From NCBI GenBank assembly GCA_041484845.1, contig JBGPIK010000004.1:1-56210 (forward strand): a stretch of 56,210 nt of DNA, given 5' to 3'. Below are positions 45,739 through 54,143 of the stretch, piece by piece. The notes beneath the pieces are model-generated. The model was not told the DNA's origin and made no database searches. It was given only the letters and a program-made list of their open reading frames with translations. A program made the translations under genes and the position numbers. Origin of the DNA: JBGPIK01 sp041484845. GTDB taxonomy: Bacteria; Desulfobacterota; Binatia; UBA9968. Numbering within the stretch: position 1 is the stretch's first letter; every line of letters starts with the position of its first letter.

Positions 45739-47172
45739 ATGGCGGCACCGTATAGCGACGAAGATCTCAAGAGCTGGAATACCCAGATCATCAAACTGGT
45801 CGAGAACTTCGGACTTGATCCTTATCCACAGGAATTCGAGATTTGTGACTACCAGCAGATGCTTTCGTATATGGTCTATTCGGGCATGCCCGCGCATTAT
45901 CCGCATTGGTCCTACGGAAAGGCATTTGAGAAGCTTAAAACGCTCTACGACTACGGCTTGAGCGGGCTTCCTTACGAGATGGTCATCAATTCCAACCCGT
46001 GCATTGCCTACCTCATGCGCGACAACACCCTAGCGCTCCAGGTGCTGACCATTGCTCACGTCTACGGCCACAATGACTTTTTTAAGAATAATTTCACCTT
46101 CAGAACCACGCGAGCGGAATTTACCATTGGAACCTTCAAGGCCCATGCCAACCGGGTGCGTCATTACGTAGAAGATCCAAGCATCGGGTTGGAAAAAGTC
46201 GAGCGGGTTCTCGATGCCGCCCATGCTCTCTCGCTCCAGTGTCGCCGCAACCTATCGATTCGCAAACCGACGGAAGCTGAACAGAGGGAAACGAAGTATG
46301 AGGAGGCAAAACCCTCGGCCGACCCGTTTCAATCGATTCATCGCAGGAGGGAATGGGAATTGCCGGATCTCAGCAAGGTTCCACTCTACCCCGAAGAAGA
46401 CATCCTTCTCTTTATAAGAGACCACAACCTGCAACTCGCCGAATGGGAGAAAGATCTTCTGACGATTGTTCATGAGCAGGCACAGTATTTCGTTCCCCAA
46501 ATCGAAACCAAAATCATGAACGAAGGTTGGGCGAGCTTCTGGCACAAACGCCTTATGGAAGCGCTCGACCTTCCCCAGGCATTGCTCCTTGAATTTATTG
46601 TGCGCCACACCCAGGTCTTGTGCCCGATGCCGGGCGGATTGAATCCGTACCACCTCGGCATGACCGTGTGGCAGGACATCGAGCGCCGTTGGAGCGAGCC
46701 AGCATCCGAGGAAGAGCGCAAATCGGCGCCGGCGAAAAAACCCGCTATGGAAAAGCTCTTTGAGGTGCGCGAAGTGGAACGTGACACTTCATTTCTTCGA
46801 CGCTATCTGACCGAAGAATTGATCCGCGAACTCAATCTTTTCGAGTATCAGTCGCGCGGCAACGACAAGGTCGTAAGCCGCGTCGCCGACGAAGAGGGCT
46901 GGGAAGTGATCAAAGAGACACTCATCCAGAATGTCGGCACGGGAACCATTCCCGTGATCAAAGTTGAAAACGCCGACTACAATAATAGCCGCCGTCTTTT
47001 TCTCAAACACAGTCATGATGGCCGCGATCTGCAACTCGAATACGCCGAAAAAACATTGAAATACCTGCGCCAACTTTGGGGGCGGGATGTTCTTCTCGAG
47101 ACGATCATCAACGAGAAGAAATCGCTTCTCTGCTTTTCCGAGGACCGACTGACGATCAAGCCTCTTCACTAG
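45739..47172 (+). CDS. SpoVR family protein
   Basis: A 477-residue SpoVR/YcgB-family protein. It has the conserved N-terminal block FEICDYQQMLSYMVYSGMP...YEMVINSNPCIAYLM, then AHVYGHNDFFKNN and IMNEGWASFWHKRLM. B. subtilis SpoVR affects spore cortex formation, but the family is widespread in non-sporulating bacteria and travels with prkA and yhbH. This set therefore gives no evidence of sporulation. It lies 11 bases after yhbH. Confidence 0.94.
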   Translation: MAAPYSDEDLKSWNTQIIKLVENFGLDPYPQEFEICDYQQMLSYMVYSGMPAHYPHWSYGKAFEKLKTLYDYGLSGLPYEMVINSNPCIAYLMRDNTLALQVLTIAHVYGHNDFFKNNFTFRTTRAEFTIGTFKAHANRVRHYVEDPSIGLEKVERVLDAAHALSLQCRRNLSIRKPTEAEQRETKYEEAKPSADPFQSIHRRREWELPDLSKVPLYPEEDILLFIRDHNLQLAEWEKDLLTIVHEQAQYFVPQIETKIMNEGWASFWHKRLMEALDLPQALLLEFIVRHTQVLCPMPGGLNPYHLGMTVWQDIERRWSEPASEEERKSAPAKKPAMEKLFEVREVERDTSFLRRYLTEELIRELNLFEYQSRGNDKVVSRVADEEGWEVIKETLIQNVGTGTIPVIKVENADYNNSRRLFLKHSHDGRDLQLEYAEKTLKYLRQLWGRDVLLETIINEKKSLLCFSEDRLTIKPLH

Positions 47173-47491
47173 CCTGCATTATTCATCGTCAGAGGAAAAA
47201 CTACGACATTATGTCGATCAAGAGGTGAGCGTGGAGGAGCGAAGACACGGAGACGATCAGCTTCAATGCTTTCGCTGGTGCTTGCCTCGACGCTCGCATT
47301 TTTTCCCGGCGTTTGCACCAGGAACTCAGTTTGCAGGCCGCTCCCCGGCACAGGCCCATTGTCTTCGCTCCGGAGGGCTCGCCCCTTGATGGCTGTCACG
47401 CGTGAATAATCCGGACTAGCGCTTTGTTACAGCCCATCGATTTGCGAAATTCGGCTCCGCCGTGTAACTGTGGGTAGGCGGAGAAACTCCG
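47173..47491. other. Intergenic region with nested inverted repeats
   Basis: 319 bases, no gene seen. The outer inverted repeat GGAGCGAAGACA (47236-47247)/TGTCTTCGCTCC (47360-47371) is perfect over 12 bases. Inside it CTGGTGC (47275-47281) pairs with GCACCAG (47315-47321). It could be a folded RNA or a small repeat element. Confidence 0.5.
47236..47371. repeat. Nested inverted repeat, 136 bp
   Basis: 12-bp perfect outer arms and 7-bp perfect inner arms, in the spacer after spoVR. No flanking duplication was identified. Confidence 0.5.
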
Positions 47492-48610
47492 GTGACCGGC
47501 GGTACACCCAATATCCAAGCGATCCAAAAGTGCATCGGCAACCCGCTCGATAACGTAAGAATCGGCAATCACCGTATTGCAGGCGTGATCGGTGAAAACC
47601 CATCGGTCTATTCCAAGAGTCCCGCCTTATGGAATGCGGCCTTTGCCACGCTCGGCCTCGAAGCGATCTATGTGCCGCTCGATATTTCCGCAAGTCGCCT
47701 GCCTGAACTGATCTCGGCGTTACGCGACTCGGAGCGCGTCCTTGGATTTAACGTAACCGTGCCGCACAAAGTACGGGTGACGGAATATCTCGATGAGCTG
47801 GATCCCGGTGCCGTCCGCGTCCAAGCGGTCAACACCGTTACCCGCACCGCGGATGGCCGATTAATCGGCCATAATACCGACGGTACGGGATTCATTGAAA
47901 GCATTCTTAAGCCGCAACCTGGCCAGAGCAAAAGCTTTATTGAATCCCTGGCTAGACTCAATGTGCTGCTTATCGGCGCTGGTGGTTCGGCGCGCGCGAT
48001 TGCCTTTCACGTCGCCGATCAGCTGACCGGCGGCAGGCTTTTGATCTGCAATCGTACATGGATACACGCTGCCGCGCTTGCCGATGAGATCCGACACACC
48101 GGAAATCAAGCGCAAGCCATAACGGAAGAAGAACTCCCTCACTGGGTAGTCCAAGCCGGGCTGATTATAAACAGTACCGTTAAGGGGCAGGGAGGAACGC
48201 GCGCGCTGGCAGACGGCAATGTAATGAGCCTGGACGCCTACTCTGCCCTCGCAGCGGCCTATCCCGTGGCTGTGCCTCGATCAGAACATGGGAAGACCGA
48301 CTCTCAGGACGACAGGGTCAAGGCTTCGCAGGCGGATATAGCTCGTAACAATCAGACTTCCTTGGCTCTCGCCGATTCAATTCCTAAAGACGTCGCGTTT
48401 TACGATCTGATTTATTTCCCCGAAGAGACGGTTTTTCTCCGGCATGCTCGGATGACTGGCCATAAGACTATGAACGGTAAGCCGATGGTTATATGTCAAG
48501 CTGCGCGCGGGTTGTTCGATCATATCTGCAAGGCGGAACTCCAAGCTCGAGCGCTCAACACCCGCGAGACTTATGATCGGATCACGGAAACCATGTATCG
48601 CGCGTGGTAA
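47492..48610 (+). CDS. Shikimate dehydrogenase-like protein with insertion
   Basis: A 372-residue protein of the AroE family (usual length 270-290). Shikimate-site motifs are VYSKSPALWNAAF (Trp where His is usual), GFNVTVPHK (Lys93) and HNTDGTGF (Asp130). The NADP-binding loop LIGAGGSARA and the C-terminal VAFYDLIYFPEETVFLRHA and NGKPMVICQAARGLF are kept. A ~58-residue polar insertion at ~240-297 and a ~25-residue N-terminal extension account for the extra length. The start is a GTG at 47492. It may reduce 3-dehydroshikimate or a related acid (quinate/YdiB-like); no other aro genes are present. Confidence 0.8.
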   Translation: MTGGTPNIQAIQKCIGNPLDNVRIGNHRIAGVIGENPSVYSKSPALWNAAFATLGLEAIYVPLDISASRLPELISALRDSERVLGFNVTVPHKVRVTEYLDELDPGAVRVQAVNTVTRTADGRLIGHNTDGTGFIESILKPQPGQSKSFIESLARLNVLLIGAGGSARAIAFHVADQLTGGRLLICNRTWIHAAALADEIRHTGNQAQAITEEELPHWVVQAGLIINSTVKGQGGTRALADGNVMSLDAYSALAAAYPVAVPRSEHGKTDSQDDRVKASQADIARNNQTSLALADSIPKDVAFYDLIYFPEETVFLRHARMTGHKTMNGKPMVICQAARGLFDHICKAELQARALNTRETYDRITETMYRAW

Positions 48611-48739
48611 TCTCAGCGGCGGAAATCGTTTAAAGGAGCCGAAAGCTCCAGGAACGACAATGATTCGACACGTTCGTTTGCACACGCTGAAAGATCGGCC
48701 TTGGCGGTGAAGTTTCTGTGGGTCTCTTCGCAGACGTCT

Positions 48740-48883
48740 TTAGTTCGCGTACTGCTCCGGTTCCTTTTCGAACCGCGTCTTGCAGCTTTCCGCGCAGAAA
48801 TAATACTTCTTGCCCTTATACACGGCGGTTCCGGCCGCCTTACTCTCGTCTACCTCCATTTTACAAACAGGATCTTTGGCCAT
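48740..48883 (-). CDS. YHS domain protein, 47 residues
   Basis: A very small gene: MAKDPVCKMEVDESKAAGTA..., with KKYYFCAESCKTRFEKEP and a final QYAN. It is a complete YHS domain with Cys7, Cys30 and Cys34, the pattern of the metal-binding YHS module found alone or attached to copper ATPases. A textbook ribosome site (AAGGAGG, 8 bases from ATG at 48883) supports it. It is downstream of lgt on the same strand, with a 96-base gap. Probably a cytosolic metal-binding protein. Confidence 0.85.
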   Translation of the reverse strand: MAKDPVCKMEVDESKAAGTAVYKGKKYYFCAESCKTRFEKEPEQYAN

Positions 48884-48979
48884 TTGGGAATTCCTCCTTG
48901 ACCGATGAATTTTGCCTGCGATTTAGCCGACACAAACGACGATTAACGCCATCTCCTCAATTTCCTTCGCTGCTGCGCC

Positions 48980-49768
48980 TTAGGACGCGGCACGTTTGGT
49001 TCGAGGACGAAAGGAGAGCTGCGATAAACCCACCGCGATCACTGCCAGTCCAAACCACTGCGCTTCGCTGAGGCCGAAAGCGACGACGGGATTGATGCGC
49101 CAGAACTCAACGACCAGGCGCGCGAATCCCGCTAGGACAAGATACAGCCAGAACAGAGCACCCGGCGCATAGCCCTTTTTCCTAAGCGCCCACAAAATAA
49201 CGAAGATGATCAACGACTCGATGAACTCATAGATCGGCGTTGGATGCACCCGTACCCCGGGTGGATAAGGAATACCGGTGTTAGGGTCAACCCAGCCGAT
49301 TATCGCCCGGGTGTAAGCGACCCCCCAAGGCATGTCGGTTACGGCCCCCCAATCGCCGTCGCCGGCGACATGGCAGCCGAGACGTCCCACGCCGTACGCT
49401 ACCGCCAGCGCCGGCGCGGCAATGTCTGCCGCTTTGAGCCACGGGATTTTATGCTTTCTCACCACCCAGCTAACAGCCAGCACGCCCCCCAGGAAGCCGC
49501 CATACCACGTAAAACCAGCCCCTGTGAATATATAGTTCCACGGCGAACGCACGAAGCCGCCCCACTCTTCTATAATAAAAAGTGCGCGCGCGCCGATCAG
49601 CCCGCCAACTGCCGCAGCAAACACTATGGTCGAAGCCAATTCAGGATCGTACCCGTTACGCTTGAGCTCCGCGTGAACCACCCATGCCGCGGTGAGAGCC
49701 GCAAGGGCCATCAACGCCCCAAAGCTGTAGATTGTCAGCGGTCCGAATTGAAATAAAATAGGATACAT
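48980..49768 (-). CDS. lgt: Prolipoprotein diacylglyceryl transferase
   Basis: A 262-residue inner-membrane enzyme with seven helices. It adds diacylglycerol to the lipobox cysteine of prolipoproteins. The family signature appears as GVGRLGCHVAGDGDWG (usually GRxGNFxNGE), and VHPTPIYEFIESL and ARLVVEFWR are conserved. This variant signature occurs in a divergent Lgt clade, so function is likely but not certain. The window encodes at least one substrate, the cytochrome c lipoprotein. Confidence 0.9.
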   Translation of the reverse strand: MYPILFQFGPLTIYSFGALMALAALTAAWVVHAELKRNGYDPELASTIVFAAAVGGLIGARALFIIEEWGGFVRSPWNYIFTGAGFTWYGGFLGGVLAVSWVVRKHKIPWLKAADIAAPALAVAYGVGRLGCHVAGDGDWGAVTDMPWGVAYTRAIIGWVDPNTGIPYPPGVRVHPTPIYEFIESLIIFVILWALRKKGYAPGALFWLYLVLAGFARLVVEFWRINPVVAFGLSEAQWFGLAVIAVGLSQLSFRPRTKRAAS

Positions 49769-49894
49769 TGTTTTCCGCCGAGTAAGAGCTTATCAGAAAG
49801 ATCTCAGGAATTCACGCAACGTCGAAATATTGTCTGGAACGGCATTCTCTGTTAACAAGATTTCTGTGCGCGATTTGTGGAGGCGGGTAAAGGC

Positions 49895-50332
49895 GTGCGC
49901 GTCGTTATTCAAAGAGTTTCCCAGGCCTGCGTCATGGTCGCGGACGAGGTGGTTGGCCGGATCGCCGCCGGTTTATGCATTTTCGCCGGCTTCGGCCCTG
50001 CGGATCAAAATAGTAACGTCGCAATGTTGGCGCAAAGAATTCTTGATCTACGTATTTTTGAAGACGCGCAAGCCAAGATGAATCTTTCGCTGCTTGACGT
50101 GAAGGGAGAGATTCTTGCCGTATCCCAATTCACGTTATACGGGGACTGCAGCCGAGGTCATAGACCTTCATTGACCGGCGCCGCCCCTCCCGACTGCGCG
50201 GAACGGCTCTATAATTATTTTTTGGATTGCCTGAAGGCCTCGGGCTTGAAAGTTACCGCCGGCCGATTTAGAGCGCATATGAATGTCTCTCTCACCAACG
50301 ACGGTCCCGTCACTTTCATTTTAGAAAATTAG
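49895..50332 (+). CDS. dtd: D-aminoacyl-tRNA deacylase
   Basis: A 145-residue DTD homologue that removes D-amino acids from mischarged tRNAs. The motif SQFTLYGDCSRGHRPS contains the SQxTL catalytic block, and GRFRAHMNVSLTNDGPVTF contains the NxGPVT block. The start is a GTG at 49895 with GGAGG about 11 bases upstream; the reading VRVVIQRVSQA matches the family N-terminus. It lies 2 bases before trmL. Confidence 0.95.
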   Translation: MRVVIQRVSQACVMVADEVVGRIAAGLCIFAGFGPADQNSNVAMLAQRILDLRIFEDAQAKMNLSLLDVKGEILAVSQFTLYGDCSRGHRPSLTGAAPPDCAERLYNYFLDCLKASGLKVTAGRFRAHMNVSLTNDGPVTFILEN

Positions 50333-50334
50333 CC

Positions 50335-50787
50335 ATGCATGTGGTCCTTTTCGAACCAGAAATTCCCCCCAACACCGGGAGTGTCGCCCGACTTTGCGCC
50401 GCTACCTTGACACCCTTGCATTTGATTGAGCCCCTCGGATTCAAGATAGATGACAAGCATCTAAAGCGCGCCGGGCTGGATTACTGGGAATTCGTGGATT
50501 TAAGAGTACACGGATCCTGGGAAGCGTTTCTCAGCCAAGGGGATGCCAAACATCTGCTCTTTTTTTCCAAACGCGCTACTCAATCATATACCCGGGCATG
50601 CTACCAGGAAGATGATTTTTTGATCTTCGGACCGGAGACGCGCGGTCTACCTCAGGAATTCTTAAATACCAACCCGGAGCGCTCTTATTGCATTCCAATG
50701 ATGGGCGCCGGCGTGCGCAGCTTGAACCTTTCCAACGCTGTCTCCATTGTCCTTTATGAGGCGCTGAGACAGCTCGGAAAGACATAA
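50335..50787 (+). CDS. trmL: tRNA (cytidine(34)-2'-O)-methyltransferase
   Basis: A 150-residue SPOUT methyltransferase that modifies the wobble base of leucine tRNAs. Typical blocks are VLFEPEIPPNTGSVARLCA, KRAGLDYWEFVDL, FGPETRGLPQEFL and IPMMGAGVRSLNLSNAVSIVLYEA, the last forming the SAM-binding trefoil knot. Directly after dtd, so two tRNA quality functions are paired. A tRNA-Leu gene is also in the window. Confidence 0.95.
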   Translation: MHVVLFEPEIPPNTGSVARLCAATLTPLHLIEPLGFKIDDKHLKRAGLDYWEFVDLRVHGSWEAFLSQGDAKHLLFFSKRATQSYTRACYQEDDFLIFGPETRGLPQEFLNTNPERSYCIPMMGAGVRSLNLSNAVSIVLYEALRQLGKT

Positions 50788-50864
50788 TCAACCAGAGGCC
50801 CTTGACGCTAGGAATGATTCTGTTATTTATCGTCCTACAAAAATTTACCTCGAGGGGGTTTTCT

Positions 50865-52121
50865 ATGAGGCTTGGGCCAGCGCGAACTCGCCCGCGGACA
50901 TCCCGTTATCTTTCTTCTTTCCTGTTTCTTTTCTTTGCCGGTTTCGCTCTCGGCGCGTTAGCCGCGGAGAAAACCGAGCCGAGCCCTGCGTCCCAATCCA
51001 AAGAATCATTCAATCTGATTCTACCGTTTAAGGACCTTACTGTTGGCCAGGGGCAAGAAGTCACGATGGATGCGGAGATAGTTAACCGCACAAAAGATCC
51101 GGTTGAAGTCAGTCTCTCGTTGGATGGAGTTCCTAAAGGTTGGGAAGTGAACTTCAACAGTAGGTATCCGAGCTACCCCATTCGTTCGGTGACGGTGCCG
51201 GGCGGGGATCAATCGGCAAATAAATCCACAACCATTGAGTTCAAAGGTAAAGTTCCCGAGAGCACCAAGCCGGGGAATTACCAGATTAAAGTTGCGGCCA
51301 AAGATGTTGCGGGAATAACCCAATACACCAATACGCTGAACTTTCGCGTTACCTCCAAGAAGGTCGAGACCGGCGGGCTAAAACTCACGAGCCAATATCC
51401 CGTCCTCACCACGGCTTCAGGCCAGACGCTCAAATTTACCATTGATCTCAAGAATGAAACCAACAAACCCCTGACCGCTTCTTTAACCGCAAAGCCACCG
51501 GAGGCTTGGACGGTGCGCTTTAAGCCGCAGTTTGGCGACCAGCAAATCTCCTCGATCCAGCTAAAGGAAAACGCTTCTGAAACGCTAAGCGTGGAAATCG
51601 ACTCTCCGGCCCGGGCGGAGGCCAAGGAATACCCGGTGGCCATCAATGCGCGCGCCGGCGCCTTCGAGGCGACGACCAACATGAAAGTTACGCTCAAAGG
51701 GAACCCGGATCTGAGGATGGTCACTCAGCAAGAGACGCTCAATACTTCCATAACTGCTGGCACGAAAGCCTCCGTAGACATTTTCGTTGGCAACGTAGGG
51801 ACCGCGCCGGTGCGGAATCTCAGTATCCTGGCTCCAAAAAAACCGGAAAAATGGACCGTCGAGTTTAAGCCCGATAAGATTGACGTGATCAATCCCGGCG
51901 AGGTGCGCCAAATCAAAGCCGAAATACTCGCCCCCGCACGAACCATAGCCGGCGATTATCTGCTATCTTTCAGTCCCAACAGCCCCGATGCCGCAGCGAA
52001 ATCGATTGACTTCCGCGTTACTGTCTCGACACCGTCGTTGTGGAACTGGGTGGGATTTGGCATCGTCGGATTGGTCGTAATAGGATTGGCCATCGTCTTC
52101 TTCCGCCTGGGCCGCCGATGA
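50865..52121 (+). CDS. NEW3-repeat exported membrane-anchored protein
   Basis: A 418-residue protein with a signal peptide (~15-35, ending near ALAAE) and three repeats of the NEW3/NPCBM-associated beta-sandwich, recognisable from GVPKGWEVNF, KPPEAWTVRF and KKPEKWTVEF. One C-terminal helix (~392-413, WVGFGIVGLVVIGLAIVFF) is followed by RLGRR. The repeats face the periplasm. The ATG at 50865 has a GAGGGGG ribosome site. Its stop overlaps the ATPase start (ATGA), so it is part of the transporter. It probably binds substrate or cell-wall sugars; unknown. Confidence 0.82.
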   Translation: MRLGPARTRPRTSRYLSSFLFLFFAGFALGALAAEKTEPSPASQSKESFNLILPFKDLTVGQGQEVTMDAEIVNRTKDPVEVSLSLDGVPKGWEVNFNSRYPSYPIRSVTVPGGDQSANKSTTIEFKGKVPESTKPGNYQIKVAAKDVAGITQYTNTLNFRVTSKKVETGGLKLTSQYPVLTTASGQTLKFTIDLKNETNKPLTASLTAKPPEAWTVRFKPQFGDQQISSIQLKENASETLSVEIDSPARAEAKEYPVAINARAGAFEATTNMKVTLKGNPDLRMVTQQETLNTSITAGTKASVDIFVGNVGTAPVRNLSILAPKKPEKWTVEFKPDKIDVINPGEVRQIKAEILAPARTIAGDYLLSFSPNSPDAAAKSIDFRVTVSTPSLWNWVGFGIVGLVVIGLAIVFFRLGRR

Positions 52122-53050
52122 GCACTGTTGTCGAAACCCATAGTCTCACGAAACGCTACCACGACAAGCTCGCGGTTAACGCCCTTAATCTCACCGTGCA
52201 GGAGGGCGAGGTGTTTGGTTTTCTCGGCCCAAACGGGGCTGGTAAAACAACGACGATCCTCATGCTCCTCGGATTGACCGAACCGACCTCGGGTCGCGTT
52301 TCTGTGTGCGGATTTGATCCCACCCGCCAGCCACTCGAGGTCAAGAAACGGGTCGGTTACCTGCCTGAGAACCCGGGGTTTTACGAAGATATCAGCGCGC
52401 GAGACAACCTTCTTTATATGGCCCGCCTGAACCGCATACCGGATGATGAAGCGCGCCGGCGCACTGCGGAGGTTTTGGAGCAGGTCGGATTGAGCGATGA
52501 CGGTCAACGCTTGGTTCGTGAGTTCTCCCGCGGCATGAAGCAGCGTCTTGGCATCGCGGAAGTGTTGGTGAAGAAACCGCAGGCTGTTATCCTCGACGAA
52601 CCGACTCTCGGCATCGATCCCGACGGTGCGATCCATATTCTCGAACTGATCAAGAAGTTCAATCGCGAGCACAATCTGACCGTCCTGCTTTCGTCTCATC
52701 AGTTGCAGCAAGTCCAGCAGATCTGCAGCCGAGTAGGCATTATCGTTAAGGGGAGGCTGGTCGTTCAAGGTCAAATGGATGAACTGGGGCGAGCCATTCT
52801 GAAAGAACGCCAGTGGAACTTCTTATTGGAAGTAGGCGGCGCCGCGAATGGGCTCGATAATGAGCTGCGGGCTATTGATGGGATCGATGAGATTGAGAAA
52901 CGGCCCCACGGGTTGTTTTTGCGTTGCACGAAGGATGTCCGTTCGGACGTTCTTTCGCTGCTTGCGCGCAGAAACCTGCCGCTTTTGCAGCTCCGGTCGG
53001 AAGATCCGACGCTAGAAGAAATTTATCTTAAATACTTCCGCGAGGCGTAA
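52118..53050 (+). CDS. ABC transporter ATP-binding protein
   Basis: A 310-residue ABC ATPase of the ABC-2 exporter type. Walker A is FGFLGPNGAGKTTT (~36-49), the signature region is EFSRGMKQRLGIAE and Walker B is AVILDEPTLGIDPDG. A C-terminal ~85-residue domain follows, as in CcmA/NosF-like ATPases. I chose the ATG at 52118, overlapping the NEW3 gene stop, over the longer frame. It energises the permease encoded next (1-base gap). Confidence 0.93.
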   Translation: MSTVVETHSLTKRYHDKLAVNALNLTVQEGEVFGFLGPNGAGKTTTILMLLGLTEPTSGRVSVCGFDPTRQPLEVKKRVGYLPENPGFYEDISARDNLLYMARLNRIPDDEARRRTAEVLEQVGLSDDGQRLVREFSRGMKQRLGIAEVLVKKPQAVILDEPTLGIDPDGAIHILELIKKFNREHNLTVLLSSHQLQQVQQICSRVGIIVKGRLVVQGQMDELGRAILKERQWNFLLEVGGAANGLDNELRAIDGIDEIEKRPHGLFLRCTKDVRSDVLSLLARRNLPLLQLRSEDPTLEEIYLKYFREA

Positions 53051-53051
53051 C

Positions 53052-53975
53052 ATGAGTGTTGTTTTCTGGAAAGAACTGGCCGACCATTTCAGCAGCCGCC
53101 GCTTCATGATCCTCTTGATTCTTATCGTCCTTATCGGCTTGTGGGCCACCTACGCCTCAGGGCAAGCGATCCGTCAGGATACCGCAAGCAGTTCAACTCA
53201 GTATGTATTTCTTTTGTTACTGACCTCCAGTACCGACGTCTTGTTTTCCCTCGCGACCTTTCTAGGTTTTTTCGGACCACTGGTGGGCATCACCTTGGGT
53301 TTTGATTCCATCAGCGGGGAATATGCCCGAGGGACGCTTAGCCGCGTTCTTTCCCAGCCCATCTACCGGGACAACTTGATTAACGGCAAGTTCTTCGCCG
53401 GTTTGACGACGGTTGCCATCCTTTGGGGCTCGATTCTCATACTCGTCATTGGTTTAGGCACCACGCTGCTTGGTTTTCCGCCCAATGCCGAGGAGATCTG
53501 GCGCATGCTTATTTTTACCGCCGTCGGGGTCATTTATGTGGGCTTCTGGCTGGCGCTTGCGTTGCTGTTTTCATTGGTGTTTCAGAAAACGGTAACCGCC
53601 GCCCTCGCCTCCCTTGCGGTTTGGCTTTTCATGTCGCTTTTCGTAGCGATCGTGAGCCAGGGAATTGCGGCAGCGATTGTCCCCGACCCTTCGACACCGG
53701 AACAACTCGCCTACCGTACCGACGTTGAAAACATCGTTAGTCGTATTTCACCGAGCACGCTGTTTTCCGAAAGTGTGAGCATCCTGTTGAATCCCGCAGC
53801 GCGCGTCTTCGGGCTGGCGCTGCAGAGCCAGGCGGAGGGAATTTTGCCGACTCCGCTGGCGCTCGGTCAAAGTCTGAATTTGATATGGCCGCACATTACG
53901 ACCCTATTTGCTCTGGTGGCGGTCTGCTTCGGCATTTCCTATATCATTTTCATGCGCGCTGAAATTCGAGCCTAG
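53052..53975 (+). CDS. ABC-2 type transporter permease
   Basis: A 307-residue polytopic membrane protein of the ABC-2/NosY-like permease type. Six helices are apparent, with FDSISGEYARGTLSRVLSQPIYR after helix 2, the conserved coupling-helix region of this family. It completes the NEW3-ATPase-permease operon, which resembles the Nos or Ytr layout. Substrate unknown. Confidence 0.88.
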   Translation: MSVVFWKELADHFSSRRFMILLILIVLIGLWATYASGQAIRQDTASSSTQYVFLLLLTSSTDVLFSLATFLGFFGPLVGITLGFDSISGEYARGTLSRVLSQPIYRDNLINGKFFAGLTTVAILWGSILILVIGLGTTLLGFPPNAEEIWRMLIFTAVGVIYVGFWLALALLFSLVFQKTVTAALASLAVWLFMSLFVAIVSQGIAAAIVPDPSTPEQLAYRTDVENIVSRISPSTLFSESVSILLNPAARVFGLALQSQAEGILPTPLALGQSLNLIWPHITTLFALVAVCFGISYIIFMRAEIRA

Positions 53976-54143
53976 CCAGATCATTGTCTTTCCACGACGT
54001 CCTTCGTGTTGTGACGATCATTATCACCAACGGGAGTCGGTATTGTCGGTGCATCGGCTCCCTTTCTCGCGAATTTAATTGATAGGAAGCAATTGGTCGT
54101 TAGACGAGTTAAATTGTATTGCCCGTTACGATGAGGAGGCTGA

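Noticed and set aside
45739..47172. Evidence for sporulation from SpoVR
   Set aside because: SpoVR, PrkA and YhbH homologues are common in non-sporulating Gram-negative bacteria as a stress module, and no other sporulation gene is present.
48627..48661. GGAGC/GCTCC hairpin as aroE-like terminator
   Set aside because: Stem of 5 bp without a T-tract, too weak to call.
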